Positions 1 through 9,111 of a DNA stretch of 45,318 nt are shown one piece after another. This stretch comes from Myxococcota bacterium. GTDB lineage: Bacteria; Myxococcota_A; UBA9160; UBA4427. Under the pieces are notes generated by a model that saw only the letters and a program-made list of their open reading frames with translations, searched no databases and was not told where the DNA came from. Position numbers and translations under genes: made by a program. The number at the start of each line of letters is the position of its first letter. Position 1 is the stretch's first letter. The stretch is taken from the NCBI GenBank assembly GCA_029268645.1, contig JAQWNI010000277.1:1-45318 (forward strand), in the 5' to 3' direction.

Positions 1-220
1 AATCAACAGCCCAGCCCAGGTCCATCCCGATCGCATTCGGTTTCGCGGCGCCGGTTGGGCGGGCAGGGCGGCCGGGGCGGCTGGTGTGTGAGGGCCGCTT
101 AGCGGTTCGAGGCCCTGTGATACGGTTCGCTGCATGACTTCTTTATCGACCCGAAGGCCCTTCAAGTTGAGTCGTTCCGCCCCCCGCAGCCCAAAATTCG
201 GGCGCGCTGCGAGGCCCGCG

Positions 221-1939
221 ATGACGCCCGGGCGCGGCCGCCGGCTGGTGGGGGTGGGTGTGCTGTGCGGAGCCGTCTTGGGGCTTGTGGCCGGGCCCGG
301 TGGGGTTCGCGCGGCGGCCCCGGCGCCGGCCTATAACGCCGAGGGCATGGTGGTCACTTCTTCGATTCACGCCGCCGAAGCCGGCGCCGGCATTCTGGCC
401 GCCGGGGGCAATGCGGTGGACGCCGCCGTGGCCACGGCCTTCGCGCTCGCCGTCACCCAGCCTTTTTCGGCGGGGCTTGGCGGTGGTTTCTTTGCCGTGG
501 TGCGCACGCCCGCGGGCGAAAATTTTGCCGTGGACTCCCGGGAAACCGCGCCCGCCGCCGCCACCCGCGACATGTACGTGAAGCCCGGGGTGCGCAAGAA
601 CGCCTCGCGCCATGGGGCGCTGGCTGTGGCGGTGCCGAGCTTTGTGGCGGGCCTCGATGTCATGCTCAAGCGTTGGGGCACGATGTCCTTGGCCGAAGTG
701 CTGGCCCCCGCCATCGCTCTGGCCGAAGGGGGCTATCCCCTGGCGCCTTTTCAGGCCGCGCGCATCAACTACATGGGGCGCTACATCACGCCGGATCGTT
801 TTCCCGAAACCCATCGCATTCAATTTGCGCCGGCCCTCGACGGCCGGGCCGATCCCGGTGAAGTGCTCATTCAACGAGACCTCGCCAAGACCCTGCGCGC
901 CATTGCGAAAGACGGCGCCGGCGTCATGCAGGGCGGGCCCATTGGGCAAAAGATCGCTGCCCACGTGCAGAAGCGGGGCGGGCTGTTGACCGTGGAAGAC
1001 CTCGAAAACTATCAGGTCAAAATCCGCGAACCCGTCACGGGGCAGTACCGCGACTACGAGATCGTTTCGTTTCCGCCGCCGTCTTCCGGGGGGGCGGTGC
1101 TGCTTGAAACCTTGAATATTCTCGAAGGCTTCGACCTCAATGCGCTCGGGGCGGGCAGCTCCGACAGCCTACACCTGATTTCAGAAGCCATGAAGCTGGC
1201 CTTTGCGGACCGCGCCGCCTACATGGGCGACGCCGACTTTGTCGACGTGCCGGTTGAGCGCATCGTCTCAAAGCCCTACGCGGAAACCCAGCGCCAACGC
1301 ATCGACCTAAAAAAAGCCAGTGAAGTGAAGGCTCCGGGTTCGCCCCCCGACGATGCCGGCACCGCGCATTTATCGGTCACCGACGCAAAGGGCGGCGCCG
1401 TAGCGCTCACCATGACGATCAACACCCCCTATGGGTCGGGGATCACCGTGCCGGGGACGGGCATCGTGCTCAACAACGAAATGGACGACTTCTCGGTCGC
1501 CCCCGACACCCCGAACGCCTACGGGTTAATCGACACCCGGGGTGCTAATGCGGTGGCACCGGGCAAGCGGCCGCTTTCGAGTATGACGCCGACCATCGTG
1601 CTTGAAGACGGTCAGGTCCGCATGGTGACCGGCAGTCCCGGAGGCCCGCGCATCATCACCACCGTGCTGCTCTCGCTGCTGAACCGAATCGATTACAACA
1701 TGGATGTCTCCGCCGCCGTGGCGGCGCCGCGCTTTCACCACCAGTGGATGCCCGACACGCTGTACGTCGAACCGGAAACCCCCCGCGACGTGGTGAATGC
1801 CCTCGAAGCCCGGGGCCACAGCGTGAAGGTCAGCCCGCGCCATTGGTCGGCGGCAGAAGCCATCTGGATCGATCCGAAAACCGGCTACCACCTCGGCGGC
1901 GCCGATCCCCGCACCCAGGGCGGCGCCTTCGGGCCCTAA
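221..1939 (+). CDS. ggt: Gamma-glutamyltransferase (exported)
   Basis: Hydrolyses or transfers the gamma-glutamyl group of glutathione and related peptides, usually in the periplasm. The 572-residue protein has a basic N-terminus (GRGRR), a hydrophobic stretch and an AAAPAPA cleavage-like region, consistent with a signal peptide. The family is an Ntn hydrolase that self-cleaves before a threonine; here the candidate is Thr381 in GTAHLSV, followed by NTPYGSG, the oxyanion-hole motif PLSSMTPT and the glycine-rich TGSPGGPR. Length is normal for the complete proenzyme. I chose ATG 221 because GAGG lies 7 nt upstream and it gives a normal signal peptide; the ORF could extend to ATG 134, which lacks an SD. 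Bases 1-220 show no other gene. It converges with the selenoprotein gene, with no clear terminator between. Confidence 0.93.
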   Translation: MTPGRGRRLVGVGVLCGAVLGLVAGPGGVRAAAPAPAYNAEGMVVTSSIHAAEAGAGILAAGGNAVDAAVATAFALAVTQPFSAGLGGGFFAVVRTPAGENFAVDSRETAPAAATRDMYVKPGVRKNASRHGALAVAVPSFVAGLDVMLKRWGTMSLAEVLAPAIALAEGGYPLAPFQAARINYMGRYITPDRFPETHRIQFAPALDGRADPGEVLIQRDLAKTLRAIAKDGAGVMQGGPIGQKIAAHVQKRGGLLTVEDLENYQVKIREPVTGQYRDYEIVSFPPPSSGGAVLLETLNILEGFDLNALGAGSSDSLHLISEAMKLAFADRAAYMGDADFVDVPVERIVSKPYAETQRQRIDLKKASEVKAPGSPPDDAGTAHLSVTDAKGGAVALTMTINTPYGSGITVPGTGIVLNNEMDDFSVAPDTPNAYGLIDTRGANAVAPGKRPLSSMTPTIVLEDGQVRMVTGSPGGPRIITTVLLSLLNRIDYNMDVSAAVAAPRFHHQWMPDTLYVEPETPRDVVNALEARGHSVKVSPRHWSAAEAIWIDPKTGYHLGGADPRTQGGAFGP

Positions 1940-1981
1940 TCGCTTGCGAGTGACGTGCGCGCCTTCGGCCCCGATGAGCGC

Positions 1982-3094
1982 CTATCCCCTTTTTTGGGGG
2001 AACAGACCTTCCCCGGCTTGGCTGGCATCGGCCCGGGTGAGGTCGCTGTTTTTCGCTCCGGAAAAATCGTTCAGGCCGAGTTTGTCTCGGAAGTCCTCTG
2101 AAGAGTGAAGCGCCGCATCGTCCAGCGGGATGCCGCTGAAGTCGGCATTGCGCACCAGCCCGTTAAAGATGCCGGCGATCCCGCAGGCTTCAAGAAAGCC
2201 CGCTTCGCCTAAGGCTTGGCGCAAGGCTTCTCGGGCTGCAGGCAGGTCTTCGCTGCCGCGCACGACGGCTTCACCAAAGCCTACGATCTGTTCGCCGGCG
2301 GGCACGTCGCTGCCCGAAGCGCGACCGACCGTCGAGTCCAAGGAAACCGATTCACCGATGTGCTCGCTGCTCGCCCGGAGCAGCCCAACGTGTGAGGTCG
2401 TTCAGTAAAAGCACTCGTTCAGCGCCGAGACCCGGGCGGCCAGCAGCTCCGCCTGGGGGCGCGAGAGCGGGCCGTCCCACTTTAAGTCAAAGAACGAACC
2501 GCTCGGCCCGCCGTACATCGCCATCACGTTTGAAAAGAAAAGCGTGTTGGCTTCGGGTACCAGCGACAGCGCCCGCCCCACGTTCGGACCGGGAAAGGGA
2601 TCGGCCATCGGGACGTAAGCGCCAATGTCGACCGCCGCCTCCAGCCGGGCGCCATCCGGGGTCCCGTCTTCGATGGCGTCGGGCAGGGGTTCATGTCCCC
2701 GGCCCAGGGCTTCTGCAAAAGCATCCAAGGCCGATACGGTCACCACAATCGATCCAAGCTCTACATAGGCCGCATCGCCGAGGGCCTCGATCATTGACTC
2801 GGCCCAGGCGCGGTCGATGCGATGGGCATCGGCGCCAATGGTTCGGGCGGCTTCGACGGCGGTTTCCGGCAGCCGGCCTTCGGCGCCCGGCAAAGCATCG
2901 CGGCTCCAGGGCGGGTCGTTGCGGGCGGCCCGGGCGGCCCGGGCCTGTCGGGCGATCTCGACCCGCTGCGGGCCCGTCCAGTGAGAACCTGCGCGGGCGA
3001 TCTTTTCCCAGCTCACGCGGTGGATCGACGTCACGTCGTCGCGCACCGCAAAGCCATCGGCCGAATAGTCAAAGGGCACAGAAGAAGAGGGCAT
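1982..3094 (-). CDS. AhpD-like alkylhydroperoxidase-related selenoprotein (in-frame TGA = Sec231)
   Basis: The ORF track shows two ORFs (2402-3094 and 1982-2341), but they are the same frame separated by a single TGA at 2404-2402. Read through, they give 370 residues. Two AhpD/carboxymuconolactone-decarboxylase-like halves are visible: an N-terminal one with WTGPQRVEIARQARAA, and a C-terminal one with SRPQAELLAARVSALNEC. The TGA sits exactly where AhpD proteins carry the second cysteine of C-x-x-C-x-x-x-H: Cys228-Phe-Tyr-[TGA]-Thr-Thr-Ser-His235. The frame after TGA stays open for 139 codons and continues the fold past the conserved His. A hairpin fitting the bacterial SECIS pattern follows (separate entry). 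AhpD-like selenoproteins are known from marine metagenomes. The likely role is thiol/selenol-dependent peroxide reduction. ATG 3094 has GGAG upstream. It lies 74 nt after the M16 peptidase, probably in one operon. If TGA were a true stop, the product would be a 230-residue fragment lacking the active-site His. Confidence 0.85.
2366..2384 (-). promoter_or_regulatory. Candidate bacterial SECIS hairpin
   Basis: On the coding (minus) strand, starting 18 nt after the TGA, a perfect 7-bp stem GCTGCTC / GAGCAGC encloses the 5-nt loop CGGGC. The loop begins 25 nt after the TGA and has G at its second position. The published bacterial SECIS model asks for an apical loop 16-37 nt after UGA with a G in its first two positions, so this fits. 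It would recruit SelB-Sec-tRNA. A chance stem in GC-rich DNA is possible, but the position is exactly right. Confidence 0.72.
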
Positions 3095-3168
3095 TTTGGA
3101 GTCTCCGGCTCAGTTTCGAGTGAGTGCCTCTTAGGGTACCGGATATAGTCCCGCCTGGGCTTGGCCTT

Positions 3169-5799
3169 TTAGGGCCGAACCATGGCGATCGTGTAGGCGT
3201 CGAGCCGGAAGAAGCGGCGGGCGATGCGCAGCACGTCGTCCCGGGTGATGGCCGCCACTTGCTCGGTGTACTCGCGATGGGCCTCGGGCCCGAGGCCATA
3301 AAGCGAATCCAGCGAAATATGCGCAGCTCGGGCGGCACTGCGCTGCTGGTTGATCACGAAGTTGCCAATCAGGTTGCGACGGGCGCGGTCGAGTTCTTCT
3401 TCGCTCGGGGCTTCATCCACCAAGCGCTTCAGGTGATCGAGAATGCCCGCGCGGGCCACGTCGACTTTGTCTGGAGACGTTCCGATATAAAGAGCAAAGA
3501 ACCCCGGGGCCAGACCCTCGATGTTCATTGCCGAGACGCTGTAGGCGAGACTTTGTCGATCGCGCAGGTCGAGAAAGAGCCGACCGCCTTGACCGCTCAG
3601 CACATGCGAAATGACTTCAAGGCCGTGTCGGTCGGGGTCGCTCACATCCGTGCCTCGAAAGCCCAGCACCAAATGCGCTTGGGCCCGGTCTTTTTGAAGC
3701 ACGGTTTCTTGAATTTCGGTCGGCAGCGGGTCCTCGGGCGATGCGTCGCGTTCGAAGGGCGGTCCGGGCAGATCGCCCAGGCGCTCACTGACGGCTCGAG
3801 CGGTCTCGTCCGGGTCGACGTCCCCGGCAATCGCCAGATGCAGATTGGGCGATCGAATCAGTCGATCGTGTTGGGCGCGAAGGCCCGCCGCATCAAAGGC
3901 CGCCACCGTTTCCCGGGTGCCCAGCATCGAGCGGCGATAGGGATGATGGGTGAATTCGGTCTCGACAAAAATTTGAAAGGCCCGCTGGGCGAGTTGATCT
4001 TCGCGCCGGTCAATGGCGGCCAGGGTCTCACGACGCTCGCGCTCGATTTCCTCGGCCTCAAAGCGCGGCCGGCACAGCACGTCCGCCGCCAAGTCCAAGG
4101 TGGGCAGAAACTGCTCGCTGGTGGATTCGAAGGTGACGCCGATGGAACTCCGACCGGAAAAGCCACTGACCTCGGCGGCCAAGTCTTCCACGGCTCGCGC
4201 AAAGGCCGGGGCATCGTGGCGTTCCGTGCCCCGCGACCACATGGACGTCAGGAAGCTACACAGTCCTGCGTTTTGATCAGTGTCTGACAGCAGGCCGCCG
4301 AAAAAAGCGGCTCGGCCCGCGACCACCGGGACGCTCCGCCGCGGTGAAACATAAAGAGAACCCCCACCCGGCAGCGGGTAGCTGTGAATCGTCCCGGGGC
4401 CGTCTTCTTCTGGGGTTTCGCGAAGCGGGATCGGGGCTGCGGTGGCAGGCGCCGGAGTCGGCGCGCGATGGGTCGGCGATGCCCGATGGCTCGTGGCCAC
4501 CCGGTCGTGACCGCTTTGCAGGGCCGTGGCCAGGGTGTCTTCGGTGAGCGCTTCGGGGCCGCTTTCAGGCAGCAGCGCGCAGGCGGTGAGCTGGTCGAGA
4601 GAAAGGTATTCCTGGGCCACGCGCATCAGGTCTTCCGGGGTGGCGGCGCGCAGGCTTGCAAAGTAATCGCTTTCGGTCTGCCAGCCGGCGCCCATCAACT
4701 CGAAGCTTCCGATCTTGCTCGCCATGCCGGAGACACTCTCTCGTTCAAAGTGCTCCGTGGCGAGAAAGTTGGCCCGGGCTCGCTCCAGCTCGGCCACGCT
4801 GACCGGCTCCGAACGCAGGCGTTCGATTTCTTCGGCAATGGCTTCTAGGGCCCGGGGCGCCCGCTCGACGTCGGTTTCGAAACTGACCGCAAACAGACCC
4901 CGATCAACCGGCGTATACGAAGACGAGTCGATTTTGTCGACGAGGCCTTCTTTTTCGCGCACCCGCTGGGCGAGTCGGCTTGAATCACATTCGCCGAGCA
5001 AGAAAGAAAGCAAGTCGAGGGGCGTGGCATCGGCGTCGCGAAAGGCCGCCGAAGGCCAGGCCAATTCGAACCGATGCCCCTCAAAGGGGCGGCGCAGCAC
5101 CGCGGTCTTCAAGGCTTGGGGTCGAGGTTCGACCGGGCGCTTTCTTTGGGCTTGGCCGGGCGTTGCCCCTGCAAAGCGTTCGGCGATTTGATCGCGAACC
5201 GCGCCGGCATCGAAGTCGCCGGCGGCAATCACCGTGAGGTTGTCCGGTGCATACCAACGCCGGAAGAAACTCAGGCAGCGATCCCGGTCGAGTCCCCGCA
5301 CGCTTTCCGGTGTACCAAGGATTGGCGCCCGGTACGGGTGCTCTCGGTAGGCTTCGCGAAAGGTCAAATCGCCCAAGACATGGCCGGGGGTGTCCTCGGA
5401 GCGGCGGATTTCCTCGATCACCACCTCTTGCTCTCGGGTCACCTCTTCGGGGTCGAAGCGCGAATGCAGCACGGCATCGGTGAGAACATCAATGCCGGTG
5501 GAGAGGGCCTCGGCGGGCAGGGTCGCGTAGTAGACCGTGACGTCGAAAGACGTATAGGCGTTGATGCGCCCGCCGGCGCCTTCCACTTCGCCCGCGATGT
5601 CGCCGACACCGCGTTTTTCGGTGCCCTTAAACAGCATGTGCTCATGAAAATGCGCCAAGCCCTCTTCGCCGGGGCCTTCATCGGCGCTGCCCACCCTGGC
5701 CCAGATCTGCAAGTTGGCGACAGGCGAGAGGTGGCTTTCCCGCAAAAGCAGGCGCAGACCGTTGTCGAGGGTTTCGTCGTGAATTTTGGGAAGAGACAC
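3169..5799 (-). CDS. M16 (pitrilysin/insulinase) family zinc peptidase, two M16 units in one chain
   Basis: The 876-residue protein carries two tandem M16 units. The first has the inverted zinc motif HxxEH (His50-Phe-His-Glu53-His54) in LAHFHEHMLFKGT, followed by the usual GGRINAYTSFDVTVYYATLP stretch and the downstream Glu-rich VVIEEIRR helix that supplies the third ligand. The second half (from about residue 450, GRAAFFGGLL) lacks HxxEH and is the inactive partner that closes the chamber. Many bacteria encode the two halves as separate genes; here they are fused. No strong signal peptide is visible, so the protein is probably cytoplasmic, unless the GTG start at 5799 is wrong. Substrate unknown; likely peptides. 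The gene is divergent from hemW and upstream of the selenoprotein. Confidence 0.92.
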   Translation of the reverse strand: MSLPKIHDETLDNGLRLLLRESHLSPVANLQIWARVGSADEGPGEEGLAHFHEHMLFKGTEKRGVGDIAGEVEGAGGRINAYTSFDVTVYYATLPAEALSTGIDVLTDAVLHSRFDPEEVTREQEVVIEEIRRSEDTPGHVLGDLTFREAYREHPYRAPILGTPESVRGLDRDRCLSFFRRWYAPDNLTVIAAGDFDAGAVRDQIAERFAGATPGQAQRKRPVEPRPQALKTAVLRRPFEGHRFELAWPSAAFRDADATPLDLLSFLLGECDSSRLAQRVREKEGLVDKIDSSSYTPVDRGLFAVSFETDVERAPRALEAIAEEIERLRSEPVSVAELERARANFLATEHFERESVSGMASKIGSFELMGAGWQTESDYFASLRAATPEDLMRVAQEYLSLDQLTACALLPESGPEALTEDTLATALQSGHDRVATSHRASPTHRAPTPAPATAAPIPLRETPEEDGPGTIHSYPLPGGGSLYVSPRRSVPVVAGRAAFFGGLLSDTDQNAGLCSFLTSMWSRGTERHDAPAFARAVEDLAAEVSGFSGRSSIGVTFESTSEQFLPTLDLAADVLCRPRFEAEEIERERRETLAAIDRREDQLAQRAFQIFVETEFTHHPYRRSMLGTRETVAAFDAAGLRAQHDRLIRSPNLHLAIAGDVDPDETARAVSERLGDLPGPPFERDASPEDPLPTEIQETVLQKDRAQAHLVLGFRGTDVSDPDRHGLEVISHVLSGQGGRLFLDLRDRQSLAYSVSAMNIEGLAPGFFALYIGTSPDKVDVARAGILDHLKRLVDEAPSEEELDRARRNLIGNFVINQQRSAARAAHISLDSLYGLGPEAHREYTEQVAAITRDDVLRIARRFFRLDAYTIAMVRP

Positions 5800-5896
5800 C
5801 GAGGCGCGGAGAGTACCGGACCGGGGGGGGAAAGCTCACGAGAGAAGTAGAATCGGTAGGGGACCCGCCCGGCTTGGGGATGATTTGCGAGAAAAA

Positions 5897-7156
5897 ATGC
5901 ACAAAACGCAGCAAGAAAAGGACGTCGGCGTTTATGTGCACGTGCCCTTTTGCGTGCGGATTTGTCCCTATTGCGATTTTGCCGTGGAAGCGGCGCCGGA
6001 GTTGCTGCGCGATCCAGCTGCGGAGGTCTTTCGAGACCGGGAGGATCGCACCGTATCGGCTCTGATCGCCGAACTCGAAGCCCGCCGGACCGCTTTTGCC
6101 GGCCGGCGCCTCTCGACGCTTTATTTTGGCGGCGGGACCCCCGGGCTGCTGCGCGCCGAGTCCTTGGCTCGGATTCGCGAGGCCGTTTGGTCAGCCTTCC
6201 CGCCGCTGGCCGATGCGCAGTCCCCGTCGGCCCCTCCCGTTGAGGTCACCTTGGAGGTCAACCCGAGTACCCTCGAGCGCGATCGGTTGAAGGCCTTTGC
6301 CGAGCAGGCCGGCGTCAATCGGCTGTCGGTGGGGGTTCAGTCCTTTGATGACTCGGTCCTCAAGGCCCTGGGCCGGGCGCATGGGGTTGATGAAATCCAC
6401 CGCACCCTGCAGGCGGCCCGGTCGGCGGGGTTCGACAATCTCTCCCTCGATTTGATGTTCGCGGTTCTGCACCAGACCCCCTCGATGCTTGAGGCCGACC
6501 TCGAGGCGGTGTTGGCGTTTCAGCCCGAGCATGTTTCCACCTACGAACTCGTTCACGAACCCGGCACGCCCTTTGGCCGGGCGGCGCAGTCGGGACAGCT
6601 TGAAACATTCGATGAGGACGGGGCCGCCGACATGCTGCTGCGCATTGAATCGGTTCTCGGGGAGGCGGGCTACGAGCGCTACGAACTGACCAATTTTGCC
6701 CGCCCCGGTCGGGCCTCTCGCCACAATCAGCGTTACTGGGCCCGCGCGCCAGTGCTGGCGATTGGGCCCGGTGCGCATTCCACGGACCCAGTGGCCCCCG
6801 GGCGACCCTTCGGTGCTCGGATCGGGAATGAAAGAAGCTGGTCGGTGTGGCTGGAGCGCATCGAAACGGGCCAACCGCTGGCGCCGGGCAGCGAGGAAAT
6901 CCTTGAGGCCGGTCAGGCATTGTCCGAAGCCTTCTTTTTAGGGCTGAGGACACGGGCCGGCGTGTCGGCGGCGGGTATTCAGACTGAATTTGGCGCGTCG
7001 CCGCGTTCCTTTTACCCCGAAACCGTTGAACGCCTCATGGGAGCCGGCCTGATCGTCGAATCCCCCGCCGGCGATCTGGCCCTGACCAGTCGGGGGCGCT
7101 TGCTGGCCGATGAGGTGGCCGCAGCATTTGTCTCCCCAGACGCCATTGCGCGTTGA
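5897..7156 (+). CDS. hemW: HemW-like heme chaperone (radical SAM, formerly coproporphyrinogen oxidase-like)
   Basis: The 419-residue protein starts MHKTQQEKDVGVYVHVPFC. It has the radical-SAM [4Fe-4S] motif Cys19-x3-Cys23-x2-Cys26 (CVRICPYC), the GGGTP motif (YFGGGTPGLL) and SVGVQSFDD. The C-terminal part carries HNQRYW, the HNxxYW heme-binding signature that separates HemW from true HemN. Known HemW proteins hand heme to respiratory proteins. I start at ATG 5897 because the homologous region begins there; the track ORF begins at 5786, inside the divergent M16 gene. It overlaps or abuts the hrcA region, suggesting cotranscription or an internal promoter for hrcA. Confidence 0.92.
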   Translation: MHKTQQEKDVGVYVHVPFCVRICPYCDFAVEAAPELLRDPAAEVFRDREDRTVSALIAELEARRTAFAGRRLSTLYFGGGTPGLLRAESLARIREAVWSAFPPLADAQSPSAPPVEVTLEVNPSTLERDRLKAFAEQAGVNRLSVGVQSFDDSVLKALGRAHGVDEIHRTLQAARSAGFDNLSLDLMFAVLHQTPSMLEADLEAVLAFQPEHVSTYELVHEPGTPFGRAAQSGQLETFDEDGAADMLLRIESVLGEAGYERYELTNFARPGRASRHNQRYWARAPVLAIGPGAHSTDPVAPGRPFGARIGNERSWSVWLERIETGQPLAPGSEEILEAGQALSEAFFLGLRTRAGVSAAGIQTEFGASPRSFYPETVERLMGAGLIVESPAGDLALTSRGRLLADEVAAAFVSPDAIAR

Positions 7157-7181
7157 CGCTCCGCTTGGGGAGTGGTAGACC
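7153..7181 (+). promoter_or_regulatory. Possible sigma-70-type promoter for the hrcA operon
   Basis: TTGACG (7153-7158), 17 nt, TAGACC (7176-7181), overlapping the hemW stop. The -35 box is a 5/6 match and the -10 box only 3/6. An inverted repeat CTCCCCA (7132-7138) / TGGGGAG (7166-7172) brackets it. Transcription would start about 20 nt before the GTG of hrcA. No CIRCE sequence is visible here. Weak evidence. Confidence 0.25.
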
Positions 7182-7209
7182 CGAAGCCACGAATTCATTG
7201 AGGTTTTCC

Positions 7210-8355
7210 GTGTCAGAACGAGTTGGCCAAAGCCCCGTGCCCCACCCCTCGCCCGCCGGCGAAGCTTCGGTGCTGAGCGAACGTCAGGCCATGGTGCTGC
7301 GCGCTGTGGTGGCCGCCTATGTGGCCGACGCCAACCCCGCTTCCAGCACCGCGGTGTCTCATCTCCTTCCGGTGCCGCTTTCGACCGCCAGCATTCGCAA
7401 CACCATGGCCGAGCTCGCGGCTCTCGACCTGCTTGAAAAACCGCACGCCTCGGCCGGGCGGGTGCCTACCGAAGGCGGTTTGCGCATTTTTCTCGACCAC
7501 CTTCTGGAAGCCCCGAGCCTTTCAGCCTACGACCAGAGAGCCCTGGCCGACGAAATCGAGGATGTCGAGGGCGACATGATGCCCGGCCTGGCCACTCTGC
7601 TGTCTCTTCGGACTCATCAACTTGGTTTTGCGATGCGTCCACGGCTCGATCGCTTAACGCTTCGCCATTTGAGCCTGGTGCGCGTCGCCGAAAACAAGCT
7701 CTTGGTGGTGGTGGTGCCCAAGGTGGGGGCGACCCGGCAGCGAGTGGTCGAGGATGTTGGCCGGGACGATCAGATCGAACTCGACCAAATGGCGACGGCC
7801 CTTAATGCGCGGGTGGCCGGGCGCACCTTGCCCGAAGCCCACCGCATGCTTGAACGAGAGCTTCGGGATCTGGAAGCCGAGGCGCGCAGCCTCTTGTTTC
7901 GGTCTTTGGCCCTGGGGATGCGGATCTTTCAACAAGGCATCTCCGCCGATGAGGCGGAATTGGTGATCACCAGTCGCTCGAACCTGCTGGCCCAGCCCGA
8001 GTTCAACGACCCGGATCGGATTCGAGGCTTGATGCGGGCTCTGGAAACCAGCGAGCGACTCGTGGAGCTTCTGAGCTGTTTGATCGATTCCGAAGCCCCG
8101 GACGTGTCGGTGGCCCTCGGCGAAGACCTCGAGGAGCCCGCTTTGCGACGCTGTGCGGTGGTGGCGATTCCCTACGGGGGAGGGGCTGGACATTCCTCCG
8201 CCCATGTCGAGGATATGGAGAGTCGGGACGCGGAAGCGTCCGCCGAGCCACTGGGTGTGATTGGCGTGATCGGTCCCAGCCGAATGGACTACGCGCGGGT
8301 GATTCCCGTGGTGCGGTACTGCTCAAGCCTGGTCAGTCTGAAATTGAGTCGTTAG
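7210..8355 (+). CDS. hrcA: HrcA heat-shock repressor
   Basis: Represses groESL/dnaK-type operons by binding CIRCE operators; it needs GroEL to stay active. The 381-residue protein has the N-terminal winged helix (LSERQAMVLRAVVAAYV, then STASIRNTMAELAALDLL and HASAGRVPTEGGLRIF, typical HrcA text) and the C-terminal IGVIGPSRMDYARVIPVV signature. A short acidic/Ser-rich insert (about residues 335-355) precedes that signature. The track start TTG 7153 overlaps hemW; I prefer GTG 7210, which has TTGAGG about 6 nt upstream. First gene of hrcA-grpE-dnaK-dnaJ. The CIRCE-like site before groES is its likely target. Confidence 0.93.
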   Translation: MSERVGQSPVPHPSPAGEASVLSERQAMVLRAVVAAYVADANPASSTAVSHLLPVPLSTASIRNTMAELAALDLLEKPHASAGRVPTEGGLRIFLDHLLEAPSLSAYDQRALADEIEDVEGDMMPGLATLLSLRTHQLGFAMRPRLDRLTLRHLSLVRVAENKLLVVVVPKVGATRQRVVEDVGRDDQIELDQMATALNARVAGRTLPEAHRMLERELRDLEAEARSLLFRSLALGMRIFQQGISADEAELVITSRSNLLAQPEFNDPDRIRGLMRALETSERLVELLSCLIDSEAPDVSVALGEDLEEPALRRCAVVAIPYGGGAGHSSAHVEDMESRDAEASAEPLGVIGVIGPSRMDYARVIPVVRYCSSLVSLKLSR

Positions 8356-8378
8356 AGACCAAACCGAGGTCGAAACCC

Positions 8379-9056
8379 GTGACGGATCCGCAAGACCCCG
8401 ACAACACTGAGGAAGATGGCCCTCGCATTCGTCCGAGCGACGAGATGGCGGAGGCCCTGAACGAAGCCGTAGCCGCCGTGGAGGATCGACCGGGCGGGGC
8501 TGCAACGGGGAAGGAATCTGCGGATAAGATGACGATTGAAGCGCTCTCCCAGGAACTTCAGGCTCTCAAGGAAGAATTTGAGACCCGGGGTCGAGAACTC
8601 GAGGAGGCCAATGACCGGTACCTCCGGCTCCAGGCGGAATTTGAAAATTTCCGCCGTCGTACCCTGAAAGAGAAGCAGGAGTCCCTTCAGTACGGACAGC
8701 AGAATCTCGTCAAGGATCTGCTTTCAACGGTCGATAACCTCGAACGCGCCCTTGGGCACGCGAGTGAGACCGCCGAGACCGACCTGCAGAGCCTCTTGCA
8801 GGGGGTCGAGCTGGTTCACCGCGAGCTTCTGGGAGCGCTTGGAAAACACGGTGTCACGGTGGTGAACCCCGCGGGAGAGGAATTCGATCCGGCCTTTCAT
8901 GAGGCCATGGGACAGGTCCCCAGCGAAGAAGTGGCGCCCAACGGCGTCATCGAAGTGCTCCAGCAGGGCTACATGCTGAAAGATCGGATGCTTCGACCGG
9001 CACGGGTGATCGTGGCGGCCGCTGCAGCCAAGGGAAGCGAACCGAATCAAGGATAG
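8379..9056 (+). CDS. grpE: GrpE nucleotide-exchange factor for DnaK
   Basis: The 225-residue protein releases ADP from DnaK. It has an acidic disordered N-terminus, a long coiled coil (roughly residues 45-110, [20 protein letters not shown] then [10 protein letters not shown]), and the C-terminal beta domain with [18 protein letters not shown] and a closing [17 protein letters not shown], all diagnostic. GTG start at 8379 with CCGAGG upstream; 23 nt after hrcA and 55 nt before dnaK, so part of the same operon. Confidence 0.95.
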   Translation: MTDPQDPDNTEEDGPRIRPSDEMAEALNEAVAAVEDRPGGAATGKESADKMTIEALSQELQALKEEFETRGRELEEANDRYLRLQAEFENFRRRTLKEKQESLQYGQQNLVKDLLSTVDNLERALGHASETAETDLQSLLQGVELVHRELLGALGKHGVTVVNPAGEEFDPAFHEAMGQVPSEEVAPNGVIEVLQQGYMLKDRMLRPARVIVAAAAAKGSEPNQG

Positions 9057-9071
9057 GTCGACCGCGGGACT

Positions 9072-9102
9072 CCACCCTCCGGTCGTTTGCTCCGGGAGGT
9101 GG
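9072..9102 (+). promoter_or_regulatory. dnaK leader hairpin that buries the Shine-Dalgarno (candidate RNA thermometer)
   Basis: CCACCCTCCGG (9072-9082) pairs with CCGGGAGGTGG (9092-9102) across a 9-nt loop. Ten of 11 positions pair, with one C-A mismatch next to one G-U wobble in the middle. The 3' arm is the SD of dnaK (GGGAGGTGG), 9 nt before ATG 9112. An SD locked in an imperfect hairpin in front of a chaperone gene is the layout of known RNA thermometers. There is no T-run, so a terminator is unlikely. Function is inference. Confidence 0.5.
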
Positions 9103-9111
9103 TCAGTACCG

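Noticed and set aside
1986-2000. CCCC-TTTTTT-GGGG palindrome as a bidirectional terminator
   Set aside because: Only four pairs and located inside the last codons of the selenoprotein gene.
3124-4287. 387-aa plus-strand ORF
   Set aside because: Shadow of the M16 peptidase gene, which is clearly real in the other strand.
7132-7172. CTCCCCA...TGGGGAG repeat as a CIRCE site for hrcA
   Set aside because: The spacer is 27 nt and the arms do not resemble CIRCE; kept only as context of the weak promoter.
9072-9102. dnaK leader repeat as a CIRCE operator
   Set aside because: It has an 11-N9-11 layout, but the arms share almost no bases with TTAGCACTC; an RNA structure covering the SD fits better.
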